A stretch of 64,000 nucleotides of DNA from Mucilaginibacter empetricola (GCF_024808665.1 NZ_JANUBZ010000009.1:226925-290924); one strand, 5' to 3'. Shown: positions 35,367 to 45,140, counted from the stretch's first letter. The notes: generated by a model not told the origin, from the sequence alone. Numbers and translations: made by a program.

Positions 35367-36278
35367 ATGATGATCGTACAAAAAACTGCCGAACTAAACG
35401 GGCATAGTAATCCTATATTCACTTTAGAACTTTCACAAAAGCCGGGGATATTATTTACTGGTGGCAATGATAAGGGATTGGTGGAGTGGAGTTTAAAAAC
35501 CAATTCTTTCATAAAAGTGATGTTCCCGGTTGCGGCGTCCATTTATGCCATACATTGTCCCGCTGGCTATCCTTTGATGTTTGCTGGTCTGAGAAATGGA
35601 GAAGTATTAGTATTTGACTTTTTAGAGCAACGCATTATCAAAAGTCTAAGATTTCATCGGGCGCCAATTTTCGATATTAAATCTGTAAAATCAAAAAACG
35701 AATTATTGGTTGCTTCTGAAGATGGTAAAGTTTCCATATGGAGCCTGGAAACATTGGAATTGCTGCACTCAATCAAAGTTTCTGATGAAACCATACGTAC
35801 CATTGCTGTTTCGCCCGATGAAAAACAGGTTGCCTTTGGATGCCGTAATAATCAGATCGCGATTTATAATTTGGATGATTACACGCTGACTAAAATACTT
35901 CATGGGCACACTATGTCGGTGTTCGCTGTGCAATATTCGCCTGATAGTAATTACCTGGTATCCGGTGGCCGCGACGCGCAGGTTAAAATATGGGATACTC
36001 GCTCATTCGAACTGATAAATAGCATTCCGGCTCATCTTTTTGCGGTAAATAGTATCGTATTTCACCAAACCCTACCCTATTTTGCTACAGCCAGCATGGA
36101 TAAAAGCATAAAAATTTGGGGTGCCGATGATTTTAAACTGTACAAAATTATCAGTCGCGAAAAGGGATTTGACAGCCATACACTGTCTATCAACAAAATA
36201 TGCTGGAACGATAATCAGCTAATCTCTACAGGGGATGATAAAAGGATAATAGTATGGGATATTACTTTTGATAACTAA
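35367..36278 (+). CDS. WD40-repeat protein
   Basis: 303 residues forming about seven WD40 blades, with no signal peptide and no other domain. Clear repeats include LVASEDGKVSIWSLETLEL, LVSGGRDAQVKIWDTRSFEL and FATASMDKSIKIWGADDFKL. It should be a cytoplasmic beta-propeller that binds a partner; the partner is unknown. It follows the his operon with only a repeat between, so read-through transcription is possible, though a role in histidine metabolism is not suggested by sequence. It overlaps the convergent NlpC/P60 gene by 4 bp. Confidence 0.9.
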   Translation: MMIVQKTAELNGHSNPIFTLELSQKPGILFTGGNDKGLVEWSLKTNSFIKVMFPVAASIYAIHCPAGYPLMFAGLRNGEVLVFDFLEQRIIKSLRFHRAPIFDIKSVKSKNELLVASEDGKVSIWSLETLELLHSIKVSDETIRTIAVSPDEKQVAFGCRNNQIAIYNLDDYTLTKILHGHTMSVFAVQYSPDSNYLVSGGRDAQVKIWDTRSFELINSIPAHLFAVNSIVFHQTLPYFATASMDKSIKIWGADDFKLYKIISREKGFDSHTLSINKICWNDNQLISTGDDKRIIVWDITFDN

Positions 36279-37036
36279 CGGATCCTTCTGATTGACTGCA
36301 ACTTGTGCGTATACCTTTTTAAATCTTCAGAGTAAATTCCTTTTTCGTCGATAGTATCAATTTTAACCTTTCCTGATGCGTGAATAATCCTGTGCTCATC
36401 TATAATGATACCCACATGCACAATTTTACCAGCTGGATTATCGAAAAAAGCCAGATCGCCTACGCGGCATTCATTCAATGAATCAATAACGATTCCCTGC
36501 CCGGCCTGCATACTGGCATCGCGCAGCAAATTAATACCCTGCAACTTATATACTATCTGGGTAAAGCCCGAGCAATCAATACCAAAATGGGTACGGCCGC
36601 CCCATAAATAAGGTACATTTAAATACAGCAGCGCTGTGTTTACAAGACTTTCAGTTTCACCAATTTCACCAATAATTTCAAATTTTTCATTACCGATGTG
36701 GCAGGTGGTGCCTTGTAAAAAAACAAGGGAACTACCCATGGGCAGGTATAAAATGCTATTGTTCTTGGTTTTTAGTGCCTGGGTAACGGGCTTACAGGTT
36801 AAAGGCGGGGGCGTTTGTTTAAATTGTTTATACGCTAAATGGCCAATCATTATAAATTGCAAACGACTAATCCATCCAGTATAATTATCAAACGTGGTCA
36901 CTATTTTTACCCAGTTCTCTTTCCACTCTAAAATTTCAAACGTTTCGCCAAATAACAACTGTGAAACCAGTTCACTTTTGTCGGTATCTTCGGCTCTTAG
37001 CGGAACAATAGAAAGATTACAAATGCCGTACTCCAT
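36275..37036 (-). CDS. NlpC/P60 endopeptidase with SH3-like domain
   Basis: 253 residues. The first half contains a bacterial SH3-like domain (ETFEILEWKENWVKI, about 31-60) and a second degenerate one. The NlpC/P60 domain (about 130-253) has the catalytic cysteine in GIDCSGFTQIV (Cys155), histidine in KIVHVGIII (His207) and HASGKVKID (His219). Relatives such as YkfC and dipeptidyl-peptidase VI cleave gamma-D-Glu-diamino-acid bonds in peptidoglycan peptides. No signal peptide is visible, which suits recycling of muropeptides in the cytoplasm. Confidence 0.92.
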   Translation of the reverse strand: MEYGICNLSIVPLRAEDTDKSELVSQLLFGETFEILEWKENWVKIVTTFDNYTGWISRLQFIMIGHLAYKQFKQTPPPLTCKPVTQALKTKNNSILYLPMGSSLVFLQGTTCHIGNEKFEIIGEIGETESLVNTALLYLNVPYLWGGRTHFGIDCSGFTQIVYKLQGINLLRDASMQAGQGIVIDSLNECRVGDLAFFDNPAGKIVHVGIIIDEHRIIHASGKVKIDTIDEKGIYSEDLKRYTHKLQSIRRIR

Positions 37037-37088
37037 GAGAAAATCTTAGTGAAAACAAAAATAGTGCCTTTAAATTTCTAATATATAA

Positions 37089-37119
37089 AAAGGGAGGGTA
37101 TTTTTAACACCCTCCCTTT
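37089..37119 (-). terminator. Hairpin after the ferredoxin gene
   Basis: AAAGGGAGGGT (37089-37099) pairs exactly with ACCCTCCCTTT (37109-37119) across a 9-nt loop, 26 bp beyond the ferredoxin stop. Read on the minus strand the stem is followed by a T-rich stretch, so it probably ends ferredoxin transcription before the NlpC/P60 gene. Confidence 0.75.
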
Positions 37120-37144
37120 CCTCGTATCGTTAAGTTAGTTAATA

Positions 37145-37498
37145 CTATTCATTTATATGCAGCCACTCTTTTTTTGCAAGCAGCTCTTCTTTAGTTTCAC
37201 GGATATCTTCGTCATCAACGCAGCAATCTACCGGGCAAACTGCAGCGCACTGTGGCTCATCATGAAAACCAACACATTCGGTACACTTATCGGGCACAAT
37301 ATAATAAATATCATCAGATAAAGCCGCCTGAGTTTCTTCGGCATTTAATGTATTGCCATCGCCAAAATCAATAAGCCCTTTTAAACCTGTACCATCAGAG
37401 AAACGCCATGCAGCGCCAGCATCGTAAATAGCATTATTAGGGCACTCGGGTTCGCAAGCTCCGCAGTTTATGCATTCATCGGTGATTTTAATCGCCAT
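37145..37498 (-). CDS. 4Fe-4S dicluster ferredoxin
   Basis: 117 residues. The first cluster motif is CINCGACEPECP (Cys9, 12, 15, 19); the second is CTECVGFHDEPQCAAVCP with a longer loop between ligands, as in YfhL-type and chromatium-type ferredoxins. An acidic insert (about 30-75) separates them. It is a small cytoplasmic electron carrier. It is divergent from the acyl-CoA reductase gene, a pairing I recall as common in Bacteroidota. A -7 element lies 53 bp upstream. Confidence 0.95.
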   Translation of the reverse strand: MAIKITDECINCGACEPECPNNAIYDAGAAWRFSDGTGLKGLIDFGDGNTLNAEETQAALSDDIYYIVPDKCTECVGFHDEPQCAAVCPVDCCVDDEDIRETKEELLAKKEWLHINE

Positions 37499-37550
37499 AT
37501 TCTTTAATTCTTATATTCTCAATTAACTTTGCCTTGAATTAACAAGATTG

Positions 37551-37558
37551 CAAATATA
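37551..37558 (-). promoter_or_regulatory. -7 promoter element of the ferredoxin gene
   Basis: On the minus strand this reads TATATTTG, an exact match to the Bacteroidota -7 consensus TAnnTTTG, 53 bp before the ferredoxin start. I see no matching TTTG at -33. Confidence 0.5.
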
Positions 37559-37600
37559 ACAAAAAAACGATTTAAAGGGTTTGAAAACCCTACCATATAT

Positions 37601-38626
37601 ATGTCAAATTTAACCAAAAGCAAACTAATTAGTGTTTTTTCGGAGCTGGGGACACAATTGCGCAACCCGGACGAACAATTATCGGCCATAATTAATGATG
37701 AAAAACAATATAATGCCTGGTTTACGCCTGAAAGCGTTTCGCGGGCTGTAAACGCTATAGGCCACATGCTGAGCTTTCAAGACCTGGAAACATGGCTGGA
37801 CGGTTATACTATTAATGAGCATGCTGCCATAAAAAGAGTTGGTTTAATATTAGCCGGCAACATTCCGTTGGTGGGTTTTCACGATGTATTGTGTGTTTTG
37901 GTATCGGGTAATTATGCGTTGATAAAAGCATCATCGCAGGATGCAAGGCTTATTAAACACGTTTTAAAAATGCTCGTCGCTATTGAACCCACATTTGGTG
38001 ATAGATACAGTATTATAGAAAGACTGGAGAAATTTGACGCCGTAATTGCCACGGGAAGTAACAATACCTCACGTTATTTTGAATTTTACTTTGGTAAAGT
38101 GCCCAATATTATCCGTAAAAACAGAAGCAGTGTTGCCGTATTAGCCGGAAACGAAAGCACTGAACAACTATTTAAACTGGGGCATGATATTTTTGATTAC
38201 TTCGGATTAGGTTGTCGCAATGTTTCCAAATTGCTGGTTCCGAAAGATTACATTTTTAATTTCTTTTTTGAATCGATAGAAGCTTTTCAGCCTATTATCA
38301 ATCACCATAAATACAATAACAATTACGATTACAACAAATCCATCTACCTGGTAAATAGTGATAAACACTTTGATAACGGCTTTTTAATGTTGAAGGAAGA
38401 TGCGAAACTAACATCGCCGCTTGCCGTTTTATATTTTGAATATTACGATGACCTGCAAGCTGTTGAAAATTTATTAACTACCGAAGCTGATAATATACAA
38501 TGTGTGGTTACGCACATACCCTTACGGATAAAAAGCCAGATAGTTGATTTTGGCGGGAGCCAGCAACCGGCATTATGGGACTATGCAGATGGAGTAGACA
38601 CCATGGAGTTTCTTTGCGCGCTATAA
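37601..38626 (+). CDS. LuxC-like acyl-CoA reductase
   Basis: 341 residues with the aldehyde-dehydrogenase-like fold of the LuxC family. VGLILAGNIPLVGFHDVLCV is the nucleotide-binding start, IRKNRSSVAVLAGNES follows, and FGLGCRNVSKLLVP holds the catalytic cysteine (Cys205). LuxC reduces acyl groups to aldehydes with NADPH. There is no luxA, luxB, luxD or luxE nearby, so light production is not suggested; the natural substrate in Bacteroidota is unclear. Confidence 0.88.
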   Translation: MSNLTKSKLISVFSELGTQLRNPDEQLSAIINDEKQYNAWFTPESVSRAVNAIGHMLSFQDLETWLDGYTINEHAAIKRVGLILAGNIPLVGFHDVLCVLVSGNYALIKASSQDARLIKHVLKMLVAIEPTFGDRYSIIERLEKFDAVIATGSNNTSRYFEFYFGKVPNIIRKNRSSVAVLAGNESTEQLFKLGHDIFDYFGLGCRNVSKLLVPKDYIFNFFFESIEAFQPIINHHKYNNNYDYNKSIYLVNSDKHFDNGFLMLKEDAKLTSPLAVLYFEYYDDLQAVENLLTTEADNIQCVVTHIPLRIKSQIVDFGGSQQPALWDYADGVDTMEFLCAL

Positions 38627-38636
38627 AATTGAAAAC

Positions 38637-38672
38637 TCGTAGTTTATGGCCGATACAAGCCGTAAACTACGA
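38637..38672. terminator. Hairpin between convergent genes
   Basis: TCGTAGTTTATGGC (38637-38650) pairs with GCCGTAAACTACGA (38659-38672) with one G-T pair and an 8-nt loop. It fills the 48-bp gap between two converging genes and probably acts in both directions; it may also be a dispersed repeat. Confidence 0.65.
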
Positions 38673-38674
38673 AC

Positions 38675-39991
38675 TTAATTACCCGACAATGTTACTACCC
38701 CTTCGTTAGGGTATGCCTGATACAACACATAACTTCCTTTACTATCCTGCATAGCTGTTAATTGCTGGATATGTTTACCCTGCTTTACCAAAGTTGCCTT
38801 CCAGTTTTTTGGCAAATAAGTTTTAAGTGTTAACGGAAGGTTATACATATTGTCCAAAGTATGTGTTAAGCGGACGGTAATTTTTCCATTATCTTCATTA
38901 TTTTGAACGGTGGCACTTTCCCGCTCGCGCATATATTTGGTAACATCGCCAAATGTGGCTACCCACAATTTATCGTCATCATTTTTTATGTATTGAAAAT
39001 ATTCGTCCAGCAAAGTGCTGGGCAATGCTTCATAGCCCAAGCCATCCACCCCATGAATAACAATAACCAACCAGGTATCTTTGCGGCCGGTAGTGGTATC
39101 AACCCACGATTTCATCAGCGGTAATGGCGACCTTGTATTGGCTTCACGTTGCCATTGTATATAATCTTTGTCGCTATTGCCTGGTGTTTGTTTGCTTGGC
39201 CGGTCAATTTCTTTTAGCCATGGCTCCGGCATGCGGTTGCGTAGGGCCGGATAAATTTTGTAGGCAATTTGCATTACCCGTTCATTTTCGTAACCGTAGG
39301 GAACTTCGGTAGAAAAAGTGTACTGCTCCCCCATCTGGTTGCGGATTTCTTCTTTACTTTTTTCCAGCTCATAAGTAATGTTTGCAGAATCAAGTCCGGG
39401 CATACTGGCATGGGTTATAGAGTGACTTGCTATTTCATAGCCTTCGGCGGCGTAACGTCTCATGTCATCCCAGGTGGAGCCTTCTTCCTGCAATACCTCA
39501 TCACATGGCTGGTAACCGGGTTGAAAATCGCCATTTCTTACTTTTTTATACAATTCATCCATCAACTGATAAGCTGCTGTGGTCTCTTTCTCATCATAAA
39601 GGCTGGCGGCTTTGGTTACATAAGTGATGGTGCCTTTATAGCCCAGATATCCGGCTGCTGAACATCGTTCCAAAAAATTGACACTATTTGTCGGTATGCT
39701 GGCCGATTCAGCTATGATTGTTTTAACCGGACGGCCAACAAAAGTTCCATGATATTTTGAGCCGGGGAAGCCGCCGGTAATAACAAAAAATGTAGCAGGC
39801 AGCTTTAGCCGTTCCATTATCGGCAATGCCTTGGTAAACTGATGGTAGGATCCATCATCATAAGTAATAGAAACTGCCCCGTTTTTACCATACTGCCACT
39901 CGGTTACTTGCGTTTGCCCAATGGGCGCCGGTTGGCATTGAGCAACAACAATAGTGGATATTAGCGCGGCGGTGAGTAAAAAGGCTTTCAT
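38675..39991 (-). CDS. Secreted polysaccharide deacetylase
   Basis: 438 residues from the ATG at 39991, where a signal peptide begins (MKAFLLTAALISTIVVAQ); an ATG ten codons upstream is less likely. The NodB-type catalytic domain (about 35-330) has VSITYDDGSYHQF, whose two aspartates give the base and a metal ligand, and EIASHSITHASM with the two metal-binding histidines. A C-terminal beta-rich segment follows. Family members deacetylate chitin, peptidoglycan or xylan; the target here is unknown. Confidence 0.87.
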   Translation of the reverse strand: MKAFLLTAALISTIVVAQCQPAPIGQTQVTEWQYGKNGAVSITYDDGSYHQFTKALPIMERLKLPATFFVITGGFPGSKYHGTFVGRPVKTIIAESASIPTNSVNFLERCSAAGYLGYKGTITYVTKAASLYDEKETTAAYQLMDELYKKVRNGDFQPGYQPCDEVLQEEGSTWDDMRRYAAEGYEIASHSITHASMPGLDSANITYELEKSKEEIRNQMGEQYTFSTEVPYGYENERVMQIAYKIYPALRNRMPEPWLKEIDRPSKQTPGNSDKDYIQWQREANTRSPLPLMKSWVDTTTGRKDTWLVIVIHGVDGLGYEALPSTLLDEYFQYIKNDDDKLWVATFGDVTKYMRERESATVQNNEDNGKITVRLTHTLDNMYNLPLTLKTYLPKNWKATLVKQGKHIQQLTAMQDSKGSYVLYQAYPNEGVVTLSGN

Positions 39992-40091
39992 TAGTACGGT
40001 TTTCAACAGAATTAAAGCCAAATATAATTGATTGAAAACTTTACAGGTATTGATTTTTGTATCAAATCTGTTATCAAGCTTTGGTATAAAA

Positions 40092-40514
40092 TTACTCTCC
40101 CCAGGCAGTGATCATTAAACTGCGGTTTCCACCATAGTTGCGGTGTTCACATAGGTAAATACCTTGCCAGGTTCCCAAAGCCAGATGCCCGTTACGGATA
40201 GGAATAGTTACCGAACAACCCAGCAAAGCTGCCTTTAAATGTGCAGGCATATCGTCAGAGCCTTCATCATTGTGCAGGTAATCAGGGTCGTTTTCAGGTA
40301 CTGCTTTATTAAAGTACGTTTCAAAATCGCGCCTTACAGTTGGATCGGCATTTTCATTAATGGTGAGCGCTGCCGATGTATGCTGAATAAATACCTGGCA
40401 AATACCTGTTTTTATCTCGCGGAGTTGGGGCAAAGCGTGTAATACTTCTGTTGTGATGAGATGAAATCCTCTTTTTCTTTCCCTTAGCTGAAGTTGTTGT
40501 TGATATATTTTCAT
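40092..40514 (-). CDS. yjbQ: YjbQ/UPF0047-family protein
   Basis: 140 residues, one domain. Key segments are GICQVFIQHTSAALTINENADP, read in part, HNDEGSDDMPAHLKAAL and GTWQGIYLCEHRN. The histidines and acidic residues form a metal site. The family is annotated as a secondary thiamine-phosphate synthase from genetic suppression data in other bacteria; the true reaction is not settled. It stands alone, divergent from the phosphoesterase gene. Confidence 0.93.
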   Translation of the reverse strand: MKIYQQQLQLRERKRGFHLITTEVLHALPQLREIKTGICQVFIQHTSAALTINENADPTVRRDFETYFNKAVPENDPDYLHNDEGSDDMPAHLKAALLGCSVTIPIRNGHLALGTWQGIYLCEHRNYGGNRSLMITAWGE

Positions 40515-40673
40515 TAGTTTTATTCGATAAGTTAAACCCGCAATTATAGATTAAACATATATCATCTTTATTGTTTTGGGCCGATCTTTAACAAGTGCAA
40601 ATTCTTAATTATAATTTAATACCACATTATTATTTTTTAATGCATCTTTGTTGCAATAAAATATCCCTTTAAA

Positions 40674-41582
40674 ATGAAAGTCATAACTAAACTACTTTTA
40701 ATCCCTGTTTTACCCATCATTTGTTTATGCTGTTCATCGTTCAATACGCCTCCGGCTATTCCCCATTATGATCATATTATCATAGTGATGGAAGAAAATC
40801 ATGGATACAATGAACTGATCGGATCGGCCAATGCACCATTTATCAATTACCTGGCAAAAAACGGAGCATTGTTTACCGATTCGCATGGCGTTACTCATCC
40901 AAGTCAGCCTAATTACCTGGCTTTGTTTTCGGGCAGCACGCAAGGAAGTACTAACGATGATTGTTTAGATGCTATCACTCCTTTTACATCGCCAAACCTT
41001 GGCGCAGCCTTAATTCACAATGGATTAACCTTTAAAGGCTATGCGCAAACTATGCCTTCTGTAGGCTTTATAGGATGCACTTATCTGCAAAGTAAGCTTA
41101 CTGTTGGTACTTTATACGCCCGCAAGCACACGCCATGGGTAAACTGGTTAGGTACCGGTACAAATGGTATTCCGCGTTCCTGCAGTTTACCGATGACTGA
41201 TTTCCCATCCGATTATAGCAAACTGCCAACGGTCGCGTTCGTGGTACCCGATATGGATTATGATATGCACAATATTGGCACACCTGGTGACAGGGCAGCA
41301 ATTGAACGCGGCGATAAATGGCTTAAAGAAAACCTTGCTGCGTATGCACAATGGGCGGCCAAACACAACAGCCTGTTAATTGTAACTTTTGATGAAGACG
41401 ATTATAGTCCGCAAAATAATAACCGTATACCAACCATATTTTTTGGTGATCATGTGGTTGCCGGTAAATACAATGCGGCTATAACGCATTACAATGTTTT
41501 GCACACACTGGAGGCAATGTACAATTTGCCTGTAACAGATAATAACACAGCCGAAGCTATAACCAGCATTTGGAAAAAGTAA
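40674..41582 (+). CDS. Secreted phosphoesterase, acid phosphatase AcpA-like
   Basis: 302 residues. The signal (1-20) ends in LPIICLCCSS and may be a lipoprotein signal. The alkaline-phosphatase-like fold of the phosphoesterase family (PF04185) shows IIVMEENHGYNELIG, THPSQPNYLALFSG (predicted nucleophile region), VPDMDYDMHNIG and VTFDEDDYSP (metal ligands). It likely releases phosphate from organic esters in the periplasm. It converges on a phospholipase C of the same superfamily. Confidence 0.88.
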   Translation: MKVITKLLLIPVLPIICLCCSSFNTPPAIPHYDHIIIVMEENHGYNELIGSANAPFINYLAKNGALFTDSHGVTHPSQPNYLALFSGSTQGSTNDDCLDAITPFTSPNLGAALIHNGLTFKGYAQTMPSVGFIGCTYLQSKLTVGTLYARKHTPWVNWLGTGTNGIPRSCSLPMTDFPSDYSKLPTVAFVVPDMDYDMHNIGTPGDRAAIERGDKWLKENLAAYAQWAAKHNSLLIVTFDEDDYSPQNNNRIPTIFFGDHVVAGKYNAAITHYNVLHTLEAMYNLPVTDNNTAEAITSIWKK

Positions 41583-41603
41583 TGTTAGGATAAAATACAT
41601 CCC

Positions 41604-41640
41604 AAAAAAGAGAGTACCGGTTTGGCACTCTCTTTTTTTT
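41604..41640. terminator. Two-way terminator
   Basis: AGAGAGT and ACTCTCT form the stem (about 41609-41633), flanked by an A run on the left and T8 on the right (41633-41640), so it can stop transcription from both the phosphoesterase and the phospholipase gene. Confidence 0.85.
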
Positions 41641-41646
41641 GGATGT

Positions 41647-44160
41647 TTATACCAACCCTCCCATTAAGGGATCAGTTTTGGTTACTGATCCGGTTTCTAC
41701 ATGGCCGGCATAACGCTCCTCAAATTGATCGTGACCTTTTAGTCTTACGTTAAAGTCATACCAGTTATAAGATTTTGAAAGATCAACTACCATGCTCGCC
41801 TTACCTCCTGCGGGTACAATTTTGCTTTGCCCTGTTGTTTTGTAGCTTTTATCTGTTATAACTACCGTATGTGGTTTAGTGTCATTATTTACTACATCGA
41901 CTATAACATTCCCGGTAAATTTTAAATTATTTAGTCTGCTGCGTTCGTAATTGCATTCAATTTTTACTGCCGGGTTATTATTATCGCCTATTAATTCACG
42001 ATAAAACCCATTAGGGCCATAAACTCTTATGTGGTAAGCATTGTTTTCAAAGTCAGCCAGGTTCCATTCATCTTTCAGGGTATCGCCAGCGGCAACGCTG
42101 TAATCCCATGCCCTTAAATCCTCTTTTTTATAGGGATTCATGGTATAAACTCTAAACGGAGACCCCGCAGCTTTATCACCAAAAATCTTGTTAGCTGCTG
42201 TAAAAGCTATGTTGTAGCTATTTTTTTCTTTATTGAAATGCCCGTGTGTATACAATTCATAAGGTAACACGCAAGCCGGGCGGATACCTTTTTCCTGTTT
42301 AGGGAAATAGGGCGATTGCTGCGGGTTATTATTGATGACCGCGATTTCGTTAGTCGTTAATTTCTTAAAATTATCAGGTGCTGATTTGAATTGTGCCTGG
42401 TGGATGCTTTCGTAAAAAGCATCTTTTTCCAAAAACTCCGGACGATCTATTTTTTCACCATTATATGGTCTGAAAACAGAAGTTAAATCACCACAGATGG
42501 TTCGGCGCCATTGGGTAATATTTTCTTCGTGTACCTTTTTGTTGTATTTTTTCTGCAAAAAGGTTTCAACAAACTGAAGCGACGAGGTATGATCAAATAT
42601 CTCTGAACATACATATCCTCCACGCGTCCACGGTGAAGCAATGATCATGGGTACGCGGTAACCTAAGCCTATGGGTCCTTCGCGCAAATTACTGTTTTGG
42701 GTTGATGGGTTGGTTTGCTGGCTGTTGGTAGCAAAATCAAGCTTAGGATCTATACCATTTGATACTTTGCCGGTGTTTTCTTTGTATGGGTTGGGCACCA
42801 CATATGGCGGAACGTGGTCAAAATAGCCATCGTTTTCATCATAAGTAACAATGAAAATAGTTTTTTTCCATACTTCAGGGTTTTGCAGCAATATTTCCAT
42901 GGCTTCGCTTACATACCACGGGCCAAACCAGGGCTCGCCGGGGTGATCAGAGAAATGGGCCGGTGGCATTAACCAGGATACGGTTGGCAAAGTACCATTT
43001 TTAACATCCTCTCTAAACTGATGAAACACATCGCCCTTGGGCACATTCAATTCTCTCTCTGTTCCCTTGTCGTCATATTTTAACGAAGTCAGGTCATGAT
43101 AATCCGGATCGTTTGTGTTGGTTACAAAAGCCTTGCCGTTTAAATCTTTTGCCCTTTGCGAAAGGCTGTCAAAGTTCTCATTGGTATATTTAGCCTGGGC
43201 AGTTTCAATATTAACCAGCAATTTTTTTGCTGCTGCAAGCCTCATGGGCACGCGGCCTTCCTGTGGTTGTTTTTCCAGGTCGGCAATTTGCTGTTGCAGG
43301 TTTTCTTTTTTGCTTTGCAGGTTGGCAATGCCACCGGCATGTAAGCGTACATTATATTGCGTAAAATACTCCAGTACGTTGGTGCCAAAATTACTAAGCC
43401 AGGCACTTTCCTCGCTTTTTAAGCCGTAACCCATGGTTAGCTCATTCTGATAGATCTTCCATGATACCTCGTTTTCTTCCAAACGTTCCGGGAAGGTTGT
43501 CCATCCCAGTTCCGGGTATTCATAATTATCTACATTCCATAAATGCGCAATGGCGTCGACGTTGTTACTTTCGCGAACGGTACCTGTCATCCAATAATGG
43601 CGGTTAGGGTGCGTACCTGTGATACTTGAGCAAAAGTTATGGTCACAAACTGTAAAAGCATCAGCCAAAGAGTAATAGAATGGAAAATCAGAACGATCGC
43701 AATAACCCATAGTTAGCGGGATATTTGCATAATCCTTATTCCTCGCTTTTTTAACATCCAGCCATTTGTCGTATTTGCCATTATTCATGGCATCGGTTTG
43801 ATCAGTCCAGTTATGTGGCAGTGAGCCCATCCAAGCTACTTTGGTGTCTTTTACATCCAGGTGAAAAGGCCCGTAAGCTTCACCATCCTTATTGGTTTGT
43901 ACCCAAACCTTATTTTTATTGGGCAAATTTATTGCCCTTGGGTCGTTATAGCCGCGTACGCCCTGTAAGGTGCCCAGTTGATGATCAAACGATCTATTTT
44001 CCTGCATTAAAAATACAATGTGCTCTGCATCGTAAAAGGTACTGCCTAATTCGGGGTTAATTGCCAAGGCCTTTTGAATAACAGGCGGCAGCATATTTGT
44101 CACTGCTGCTGCTCCGGATAGTAATGCCGCTTTTTTTAAAAATTCTCTGCGCGAATCCAT
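41647..44160 (-). CDS. Phosphocholine-specific phospholipase C, Tat-exported
   Basis: 837 residues. It opens with DSRREFLKKAALLSGAAAV, a twin-arginine signal ending near residue 33. The phosphoesterase domain (about 45-560) starts with VFLMQENRSFDHQLGTLQG and includes THPNRHYWMTG and TYDENDGYFDHVPP. The last 200 residues hold two beta-sandwich repeats typical of bacterial phospholipase C (PF05506). It cleaves phosphatidylcholine or sphingomyelin outside the cytoplasm. Position among phosphatase genes suggests phosphate scavenging. Confidence 0.95.
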   Translation of the reverse strand: MDSRREFLKKAALLSGAAAVTNMLPPVIQKALAINPELGSTFYDAEHIVFLMQENRSFDHQLGTLQGVRGYNDPRAINLPNKNKVWVQTNKDGEAYGPFHLDVKDTKVAWMGSLPHNWTDQTDAMNNGKYDKWLDVKKARNKDYANIPLTMGYCDRSDFPFYYSLADAFTVCDHNFCSSITGTHPNRHYWMTGTVRESNNVDAIAHLWNVDNYEYPELGWTTFPERLEENEVSWKIYQNELTMGYGLKSEESAWLSNFGTNVLEYFTQYNVRLHAGGIANLQSKKENLQQQIADLEKQPQEGRVPMRLAAAKKLLVNIETAQAKYTNENFDSLSQRAKDLNGKAFVTNTNDPDYHDLTSLKYDDKGTERELNVPKGDVFHQFREDVKNGTLPTVSWLMPPAHFSDHPGEPWFGPWYVSEAMEILLQNPEVWKKTIFIVTYDENDGYFDHVPPYVVPNPYKENTGKVSNGIDPKLDFATNSQQTNPSTQNSNLREGPIGLGYRVPMIIASPWTRGGYVCSEIFDHTSSLQFVETFLQKKYNKKVHEENITQWRRTICGDLTSVFRPYNGEKIDRPEFLEKDAFYESIHQAQFKSAPDNFKKLTTNEIAVINNNPQQSPYFPKQEKGIRPACVLPYELYTHGHFNKEKNSYNIAFTAANKIFGDKAAGSPFRVYTMNPYKKEDLRAWDYSVAAGDTLKDEWNLADFENNAYHIRVYGPNGFYRELIGDNNNPAVKIECNYERSRLNNLKFTGNVIVDVVNNDTKPHTVVITDKSYKTTGQSKIVPAGGKASMVVDLSKSYNWYDFNVRLKGHDQFEERYAGHVETGSVTKTDPLMGGLV

Positions 44161-44263
44161 GTTAATAGTTAGTTTTAAGGTGATAAACGTTGTAATTTAG
44201 TGCCGAAAACTTAATTGTATATTACGCCGCTGTTAACAATGGGCCATTAAAGGTAATATAACC

Positions 44264-44294
44264 GTTACAGAAAAGTTAACCCGTTTACTGTCAT
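44264..44294. promoter_or_regulatory. Possible PhoB-like repeats between divergent phosphate genes
   Basis: GTTACAG (44264-44270) and GTTAACC (44275-44281) are spaced 11 bp apart, and CTGTCAT (44288-44294) equals the E. coli Pho-box half. Phospholipase C and acid phosphatase genes lie on the two sides. The match is short and the third unit is out of phase, so this is a suggestion only. Confidence 0.3.
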
Positions 44295-44348
44295 TTTATT
44301 AGCGTTTTATAATACATAGAGCTTTTATAAAGGAGTAAAACTTATTTT

Positions 44349-45140
44349 ATGAAAAAGGCATTTTTACTTATTTTAATCAGTGGCTTCTGCTTGTGCACAT
44401 TTGCGCAAACTACTAATTTATCGATCCCTAACGGTGGTAAAACATGGGCCTCCATTTATCAGCAGCGGGCTGCTGAGTATAAAGCATTATGTTTTCAGGC
44501 TTATAACATTGCTAAATTAAGGCTGGATATTGCCTTAAAACAGCATCACACCAAACCATACGCTGTAGTTACCGATATTGACGAAACACTATTGGACAAT
44601 AGCCCATATGACGCGCAAAGAGCTGTCAGCAATCTTGATTACGATCCGAAAACATGGAAAGAGTGGACAGCTAAATCTATTTGTGATACGGTTCCGGGCG
44701 CGGCGGCGTTTTTTAAATATGCTGCCAAAAGAGGCGTAACCGTTTTTTATATCACTAACCGTGATGAGGATGAGCGTGCGGGCACCTTAAAAAACCTGCA
44801 ATTATATGGCTTACCCAATACTGACAATGCACATCTGCTGCTTAAACAAAAGTCATCGAGCAAAGAAAGTCGCCGGGCAGCTGTTTTAAAAACGCATCAG
44901 ATTATTTTGTTGTGTGGCGATAATTTAGCCGATTTTGATGCGCTATACGATAATCATCCCGATGAAGACAACAGAACTGCGACAACGCAAAAATTAATGA
45001 AGCAATTTGGCAGCCGGTATATCATTGTCCCAAACCCAAGCTATGATGATTGGGAAGGCGCACTGTTTAATTATGGTAAATTGAGCAATGCGCAAAAGGA
45101 CTCTGTAATAAAATCTAAATTAAAAACAGCGTCTCAATAG
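44349..45140 (+). CDS. Acid phosphatase, lipoprotein e(P4)/class B-C HAD family
   Basis: 263 residues. The signal sequence (1-20) ends CTFAQ; the cysteines at 14 and 16 do not form a clear lipobox. The HAD active site is AVVTDIDETLLDNSPY (nucleophile Asp76, acid Asp78), followed by FYITNRDEDERAGT and LLCGDNLADFDALY. Homologues dephosphorylate nucleotides such as NMN and 5'-AMP in the periplasm. It is divergent from the phospholipase C gene. Confidence 0.92.
   Translation: MKKAFLLILISGFCLCTFAQTTNLSIPNGGKTWASIYQQRAAEYKALCFQAYNIAKLRLDIALKQHHTKPYAVVTDIDETLLDNSPYDAQRAVSNLDYDPKTWKEWTAKSICDTVPGAAAFFKYAAKRGVTVFYITNRDEDERAGTLKNLQLYGLPNTDNAHLLLKQKSSSKESRRAAVLKTHQIILLCGDNLADFDALYDNHPDEDNRTATTQKLMKQFGSRYIIVPNPSYDDWEGALFNYGKLSNAQKDSVIKSKLKTASQ

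Noticed and set aside
37601..38626. Bioluminescence operon
   Set aside because: The LuxC-like reductase has no luciferase or other lux genes near it; such reductases are widespread in non-luminous Bacteroidota.
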